This document shows, one piece after another, positions 58,971-64,000 of a stretch of 64,000 nt of DNA (its first letter is position 1; every line of letters begins with the position of its first letter). Both the position numbers and the translations under genes were made by a program. Source of the DNA: Crossaster papposus (taxonomy: Eukaryota > Echinodermata > Asteroidea > Velatida > Solasteridae); assembly GCA_037893245.1 (NCBI GenBank), contig JBAIAA010000531.1, positions 2,232,001 to 2,296,000 of the forward strand, in the 5' to 3' direction. The notes below the pieces were generated by a model. That model did not search any database and was not told the origin of the DNA. It saw only the letters and a program-made list of their open reading frames with translations.

Positions 58971-59591
58971 CAGCGTGGCCACTCATCAAATTTGAAAATC
59001 CCAAGATGATGGCAGTACAATTCCCAAGAATTCCCAAGATGTCAATAGATAGCACGGATGATGCTATAACGGACCAGAGAACCCGCAAAAAGGCCCAATT
59101 TTGTGAATATGTACAGTACAGTCAAAACCTTTATAACAAGGTCCTTGGGACTTTACAAATTACCTTGTTATAAGTAACAGGTATATGTACCGGCACCTTG
59201 TATTATCAATGACGAAAAACAAAGACTCAGGACCGTCCTTGTTATTGTTAATGTTATAAGCATCATATTGTTAGCAGTGCTCTCATTATCAGGGTACGAC
59301 TGTACTACAACAAAATGATATAAATGTACAGTACTACAAAATCACGTAATAATGTATCAATTGAATTAGTGCATGTACATGTACTTGAGGAGCACGCGCG
59401 CAGGCGCAGTCACGTGTTTACAAAATTGTTTGCGGTTAACAAAAAAATTGCCTAAAATGTATATAAAAGTTGTTTGCAGTTAATGCAGAAATCCCAAGAT
59501 TTCGTGAAATTTTGATACAAAATCCCAAGTTCCCAAGGTCTTGCCCAAATTCCCAAGATCTTTGGAAAAATCCCAAGGAGTGGCCACACTG
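58971..59591. mobile_element. Non-autonomous hAT element with 8-bp target duplication
   Basis: The ends are CAGCGTGGCCACTC (left) and the inverse of CAGTGTGGCCACTC (right), flanked on both sides by GTTGTATA (58963-58970 and 59592-59599), a perfect 8-bp target duplication as hAT transposases make. The ends contain repeated AAATCCCAAGA motifs. It has no coding capacity and carries a nested MITE at 59119-59303. Confidence 0.85.
59119..59303. mobile_element. Pogo/Tigger-like MITE nested in the hAT element
   Basis: It starts CAGTCAAAACCTTTATAACA and ends GGGTACGACTG, with TA on both sides (59117-59118 and 59304-59305). TIRs of this look with TA duplications are typical of pogo/Tigger MITEs. It is 185 bp, too short to encode anything. 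Confidence 0.5.
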
Positions 59592-59599
59592 GTTGTATA

Positions 59600-60489
59600 G
59601 GCTTTTAACTAATGTATTTCACAGTTACATGTATCGCCAGACCCTCTAAATCCACGCGGTCCTATTTCTACGCATTTACATTTGGTTTACGTTGGCAATT
59701 TGCGCGTGCATGAGCGTTAGGTGCGTAGATTACGGAGGGTCGAGGATAAGTCTGATATATGGTGCATTGAGTTAATACAAATAACAAATAACAATAGTTG
59801 AACAAAAACGGCCAATTAAACAACGGTAGTTATTTACTAGACAGATCAATGATCTAAATATGCACCAATGTCTAATTTTACTGAAAAAGGGGAGAGGGGC
59901 GCTCCAAATCAATAGGTCAATGTTAAAGCTGCTAGTACTGGAGTGCATTGTAGGGCACTTAGGGGGTTGCTGGCCATTGTTGCTCACTTCACCAGAAAGT
60001 ATTGACGGAACTTGCCATTGTTTACTTTTATAATGTTAAACATTAATTTTAATTATTATAACATTATATAACATAACAGAACATTAACATAACATTACTT
60101 AACATTACATAACATCAACCTGGACCTGGTGTTCAACCCGACAAAGTTGTTTGTTTTACTTCCCACAGCCTAGACATACCCTCGATCTCACACCAGAGGA
60201 TTATGTCATGTGGCTTTGCTTATCAGTTCAATACACTGTTTCCTCACAGCATGACCAAGTCATCCTCCAGTTTCCTTTGGCTTTGACATTCCTTGGTGTA
60301 CAAGGACTCCCCATTGCAATAATGTGGCAGTTATTGGAGGACCATGCAATAAACATACATGTAGTCATTTGGGGGGGGGGGGGGGGGGGGCAATATTTAA
60401 GTGCATTGGAGTGTAAACAAGAGCAAGGGTTAAGTATACTAATTGACAATTAACAACTAACCGCATCACTGTAATCATTTTGTTAATAT
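59600..60489. other. Gene-free stretch with G20 tract
   Basis: It contains a CATAACATTA-rich segment near 60060-60115 and a G20 run at 60371-60390. No coding region is recognised. Confidence 0.4.
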
Positions 60490-62371
60490 TGTAACGGACC
60501 CTCTTGGGTCGCTTACCAGTTGGGGAGAGATAAATCAATTTAAAAGGTAGGGCCGACAAAATTCGTCGCGGGTCAAATAACAAACCCCCAAAAAAGTATT
60601 TAATCTCTCCTCCGTACAACATAAACTCTTATTACAGCTTCTTTCCAGAATACCAACTCAGCCGGGCCCACAAGATGTTTGGTTACATTAATATAAATTA
60701 CATTAATATAAATAAACAAAACTTACATATGAAGAAGAAAAAGACATACTGGCAAACGGCGCTACCTTAATGAACACAACATGGCTACATTGTGGAGCGT
60801 GTGTGCAGCGCTTTGTAACTGCAAGGAAAAGGCGCTATATCAAATATCTTTTGGATTGGATGGCTATAACAAACTTCTTCTGGCTAACACAAGATTTATA
60901 CAACATAATGGCCGCTCACCAGCAGAGCCTGTCGTCCCCAGCCACACTGATCTCTAAAAACCCTCTTGTTCAGTGTAAGGTACTTGGGCCTTATATACCT
61001 ACTGAATCAGTTAAAAGAATGCTTAACAAAAGATATACGAATACCCTCCCCATTGAAGCAGTTTAAAAGGAATGCTTCACAAAAGATATGCAAATAACTA
61101 AAGGACCCAGGCCCTTGCACATACCAATTGGGTTAACCCCAAATATAACAAAAGGACCCAGGCCCCAACACATACCACTATAACAAACATATGAACTTAT
61201 TATTCTATAAGGAAACTAAACAGGTGTCCAAGAAATAAGAAAAGAATAGATCAAGTCATTTCGTTACATTTACCCTCCCCATTGGAAAGGCGCGTCCTCG
61301 CGCCTAATTATTACAACTATACCATAACAATAATTAACATATATTTATAAAAAGGTAGTTTCCATGCAGCTAATACAATATTAATGTGGGGATCCCACTA
61401 GATGCTCCTTTATGACCCCGAGAGGGCGCACTTTTTATATGTCCTTTTCTGCATTCAGCCTGGAAGTCACTGGTTGCCGCCGGAAACCGTTCGGTAATTA
61501 ATCTGTTTTTACGTTATATTAACACGACTATTTGGATATTATGAGTAAACTGTGTGTATCCTGATTGATTGTAGAGATGAATCAAATAGGGATTTAATGC
61601 CAGATTTGTCATAGTGGAAGAGATTTTGAGTAACTTTCTCATCTAAACTTCGTATCGCTGGAACTTTCTCTAACTTTTACACACAAAACATATACATGTA
61701 CATGTACGGTACACCAAGCAATGTACAGTCTAACACCACGCACGTCGTGCTCACGTGTACAACGTATATATGCGGTGTGAGAGCATGGAAAGTTCGGGTG
61801 ACCTTAGGTCGTATCCATGCCGACAGCTGCGCCGCGTGTGCTATTTTTAGCCTGTGTGCGACACATTTCGTTGTATTAGGTAGATTTGTGAATGAGTGTG
61901 TACATGTATTTCCACAATCATTTATGTGTATTGATATTTAGGTACTTGGTAGAGGTTATTAGCCTTCGCGTTCCAGGCCTGACTTTCGTTGCAGTTTAGC
62001 CCATGAGTGTTGGGTGAGTTGTAATAACCATGGTCGTAACTGTTTCCTGCACATAATGTAGTATGTGGAACATGGGTCTACATGTGAAACCCATTGTATT
62101 TGATGGTCAAACTGTGTGCCACACTCATTGTAATATGATACATTATAATTAAATACATTATAAGTCTTATGTTGTAATGATAATATTTTGCTTGTTTTTC
62201 TAAAAAGGGATATAAAGATATAAGGATGTAAAGATTAAAACAATCACCGTCTAAGCAGTTGTCTGAGTGTGGAATCTTCTTACCGTGAGGGCACACGCCC
62301 TCTACTCCGGATTGAGCTTCACAGCCCTTCCAACCAGAGGGACGCTGCTACCGAGCGTCGCCTCCCTTACA
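60490..62371 (+). repeat. Possible 5' LTR of the Ty3-type element
   Basis: TGTAACGGACC at 60490 and CCTTACA ending at 62371 would give short inverted LTR ends (TGTAA/TTACA). A TGG-starting, tRNA-primer-site-like sequence (TGGCGTCGTAGACAGGAT) follows at 62375-62392. The 1.9-kb length is long for an LTR; TGTGGGGATCCC at 61385 is an alternative start. Small tandem duplications (AAAGGACCCAGGCCC and AATGCTTAACAAAAGATAT types) lie at 61000-61180. The 3' LTR is beyond the window, so this cannot be confirmed. Confidence 0.3.
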
Positions 62372-62676
62372 AAGTGGCGTCGTAGACAGGATATGGGATC
62401 CCACCATCAAAGAATGATCATCCCCAACATTCATGTGTAATTGTATAACATCAAATGTTGGTGCTCTTGTGCGTATTAGGCACTGATGGAGAATTTAAAT
62501 ATTGTCCTCTCTTGTAGCATTATTGCTTGTGAAGTTTTACCCAGGGCCGTAATTTAATGAAAATATGTGTGTGTTGATGTAGTTTTTATTACTACTCACA
62601 TTTTAGCTACCGGTGATATTATTGTTAACTGCTCTGAGTACACAGTGAGTGTTTTGGCTCAGTAATTGTATTTTAA

Positions 62677-63819
62677 ATACATACCGTAGGTGATATTTGT
62701 GTAACCATTGCTACACCAGAAGGTTTGGCAGATGTAATTAAACAGTCAAATGAAGCCCTGGCCGAGACACTAGCGGGAGCTTTCAAAAATCTTAAATACC
62801 AAAGGGCCTCCACTGTCAAACTCCCTAAATTTTGTGGTAGTCCCAAAAAGTCTGGAGACCCAACACTAAAGGAATGGGTAGATGACCTAATGTCGTACTC
62901 GCAACAGCTGGGCCTCTCCAAGGAAGAGCAAGTCAGCGCAGCAATAGACCATTTAGGAGGTGTGGCACGAGAAGAAATTTGGTGTTGCCCCAAAGTGGAA
63001 AAGAACACACTTAAAAAGGTGCTGGCCCTCCTAAGGCGTAGTTTTGGGTCCCCCGAAACGGTCCAGACATTTAATTGTACTTTCTATTCAAGAAATCAGT
63101 CGGAAGTGGAAACCCTTGCTGATTTTAGCCGCGCTCTCATCCGACTCTATGACCGCATGGAGTCGGCTTCGACTAATACTCATGAGAAGTCTGCGCTGGC
63201 GCAACTTAGAGAGGGTGCACTCAAAGAGCAATTCATTCGGGGAACTAGAAACGTGGCAATCAGGCGTGAGCTGCGCAAGCTGAGTCATGATAAGTCGAAA
63301 CTTTCGTTTTTTGAGTTTCGTGAATTGGCACTCGAATTGATGCGGGATTCGGAGGATGGTCAGGGCAGTGAACCAAAAGGTGAACAATACTCAGTTGATC
63401 AGGCGAGTGGTAGCGTAATCATAGATGCAGTAAATCCGTGCGTGCGTGTTAGTAATGAACAGAAGTTGCTCGTTGGACTCGCAGAGGGTCAGAAGCAACT
63501 GACCACACTAATGGAACGCCTCGTGCAGCAACAAACCGAGACAAATACGCACATGAGATCGTTGACCGACGTGGTTGGAAAACTACAAATGAATGTGACA
63601 TCTGACCCCGTAGGTCAAAGGCTAGAGAAACGTGCCCGCGGCCCAAAGTGTAGCTTTTGTGGAAGGCTCGGTCACTCCGTGGAAGCATGCTTTAAGAAGC
63701 AGGCGTTTGAGCGCGCGCAAAATAAACCAAACGGAAATTCTAGCTCCTCGATTCGTAGTCACGGTACTAACAATGGCGCTGGCCAGAATGCGTCGGGAAA
63801 CGGGACACCCCCGTCGTAG
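62677..63819 (+). CDS. Ty3-type retrotransposon gag
   Basis: This is a continuous frame of about 380 codons encoding a capsid-like helical region (VKLPKFCGSPKKSGDPTLKE, LRRSFGSPETVQTF, LADFSRALIRLYDRM). A coiled-coil-like stretch follows, then one zinc knuckle of the CX2CX4HX4C type at 63649-63690 and a Ser/Asn/Gly-rich tail. The gag would assemble intracellular particles around the element's RNA. The frame has no in-frame ATG before the conserved start; the first is about 215 bp in, so the start is lost, spliced in or non-AUG. The frame ends with TAG at 63817-63819. Confidence 0.85.
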   Translation: MHTVGDICVTIATPEGLADVIKQSNEALAETLAGAFKNLKYQRASTVKLPKFCGSPKKSGDPTLKEWVDDLMSYSQQLGLSKEEQVSAAIDHLGGVAREEIWCCPKVEKNTLKKVLALLRRSFGSPETVQTFNCTFYSRNQSEVETLADFSRALIRLYDRMESASTNTHEKSALAQLREGALKEQFIRGTRNVAIRRELRKLSHDKSKLSFFEFRELALELMRDSEDGQGSEPKGEQYSVDQASGSVIIDAVNPCVRVSNEQKLLVGLAEGQKQLTTLMERLVQQQTETNTHMRSLTDVVGKLQMNVTSDPVGQRLEKRARGPKCSFCGRLGHSVEACFKKQAFERAQNKPNGNSSSSIRSHGTNNGAGQNASGNGTPPS

Positions 63820-64000
63820 AGGGCGATGCGCGGGGGAAATCATGTGAGCCCACCGTCACTCATTGTACTCAAATTAATAGGGTACTGACACAGGCACAAG
63901 TTGCTCTCAAAAAGCCCAACTGCAAAAATTGTCCTAGGTGGAGTGCCTGTTAACTGTGTGCTTGATACGGGGGCCGAGTCATCCCTAATATCGTGGAAAT
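63820..64000 (+). pseudogene. Start of Ty3-type pol (aspartic protease), truncated by window end
   Basis: An open stretch in a different frame from gag continues past the gag stop. The protease active-site motif (LDTGAESS, Asp codon at 63964) appears in the gag frame, so a frame change lies between, near the A-rich run at about 63908-63914. It is unclear whether that is decay or a sequencing error. The rest of pol is outside the window. Confidence 0.65.

Noticed and set aside
58900-59088. Minus-strand hydrophobic frame as a possible membrane protein
   Set aside because: It lies largely within the hAT MITE end and has no start, domain or conservation signal.
60770-61066. 98-codon frame in the Ty3 leader
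   Set aside because: No similarity recognised; it covers small tandem duplications in the possible LTR.

Overview
The window is animal nuclear DNA, dense in transposons and poor in host genes. It carries invertebrate-type BEL/Pao, Ty3, DIRS, Penelope-like, non-LTR, Tc1, hAT and PIF/Harbinger sequence, GT-AG introns, AATAAA signals, long AT-rich spacers and an intact single-exon rhodopsin-class GPCR. A marine invertebrate, perhaps a deuterostome such as a lancelet or hemichordate, fits best. That is an inference; no rRNA or mitochondrial marker is present to test it.

Layout. 1-6.2 kb: a 1.7-kb transposon with terminal inverted repeats and a 6-bp target duplication, which carries a Penelope-like fragment without its reverse transcriptase core, followed by a 388-bp foldback element. 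6.2-10.2 kb: a decayed BEL/Pao pol and its 3' LTR. 10.4-11.05 kb: degenerate telomere-like repeats. 11.78-28.99 kb: one 17.2-kb PIF/Harbinger element with 43-bp perfect inverted repeats and TTA target duplications. It holds an intact DDE transposase (+) and a convergent split Myb/SANT-like gene (-). A 12.5-kb tetranucleotide array fills the region between exons 2 and 3 of the Myb gene and makes up over 70% of the element. 29-40 kb: MITEs, one intact GPCR gene at 30,670-31,635, a five-copy 143-bp minisatellite in which every unit has a perfect DR1 nuclear-receptor element, and a large imperfect palindrome. 40.4-43.3 kb: an internally deleted DIRS element carrying a degenerate Tc1 insertion. 44-58.7 kb: two copies of a large uncharacterised gene family with DIRS-gag-like and non-LTR debris between them. 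58.9-64 kb: a hAT MITE with a nested Tigger-like MITE, then the leader, gag and start of pol of a Ty3-type element cut by the window end.

The strongest candidate for an undescribed system is the two-copy gene family at 44,010-48,725 and 55,078-58,714, both on the minus strand. The first copy encodes two N-terminal C2HC zinc fingers, a long conserved middle, a region with the acidic-residue pattern of FEN1/XPG-type (PIN-fold) nucleases, and a C-terminal CXC-type cysteine cluster. The second copy has the same architecture but lacks the nuclease. The second most unusual structure is the Harbinger satellite, which changes from (CACT)n through an 8-mer zone to almost error-free (AGTC)n. It abuts an exon end whose donor sequence, GTGAGT, is the repeat unit itself.

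Only the Harbinger transposase and the GPCR look like intact genes. The Myb-like gene and the first zinc-finger/nuclease copy are close to intact, with one or two single-base breaks each. The other coding sequence is debris, except the Ty3 gag, which is open but has no upstream ATG. The 4,196-codon open frame across 15,350-27,940 is an artefact of the tetranucleotide array.
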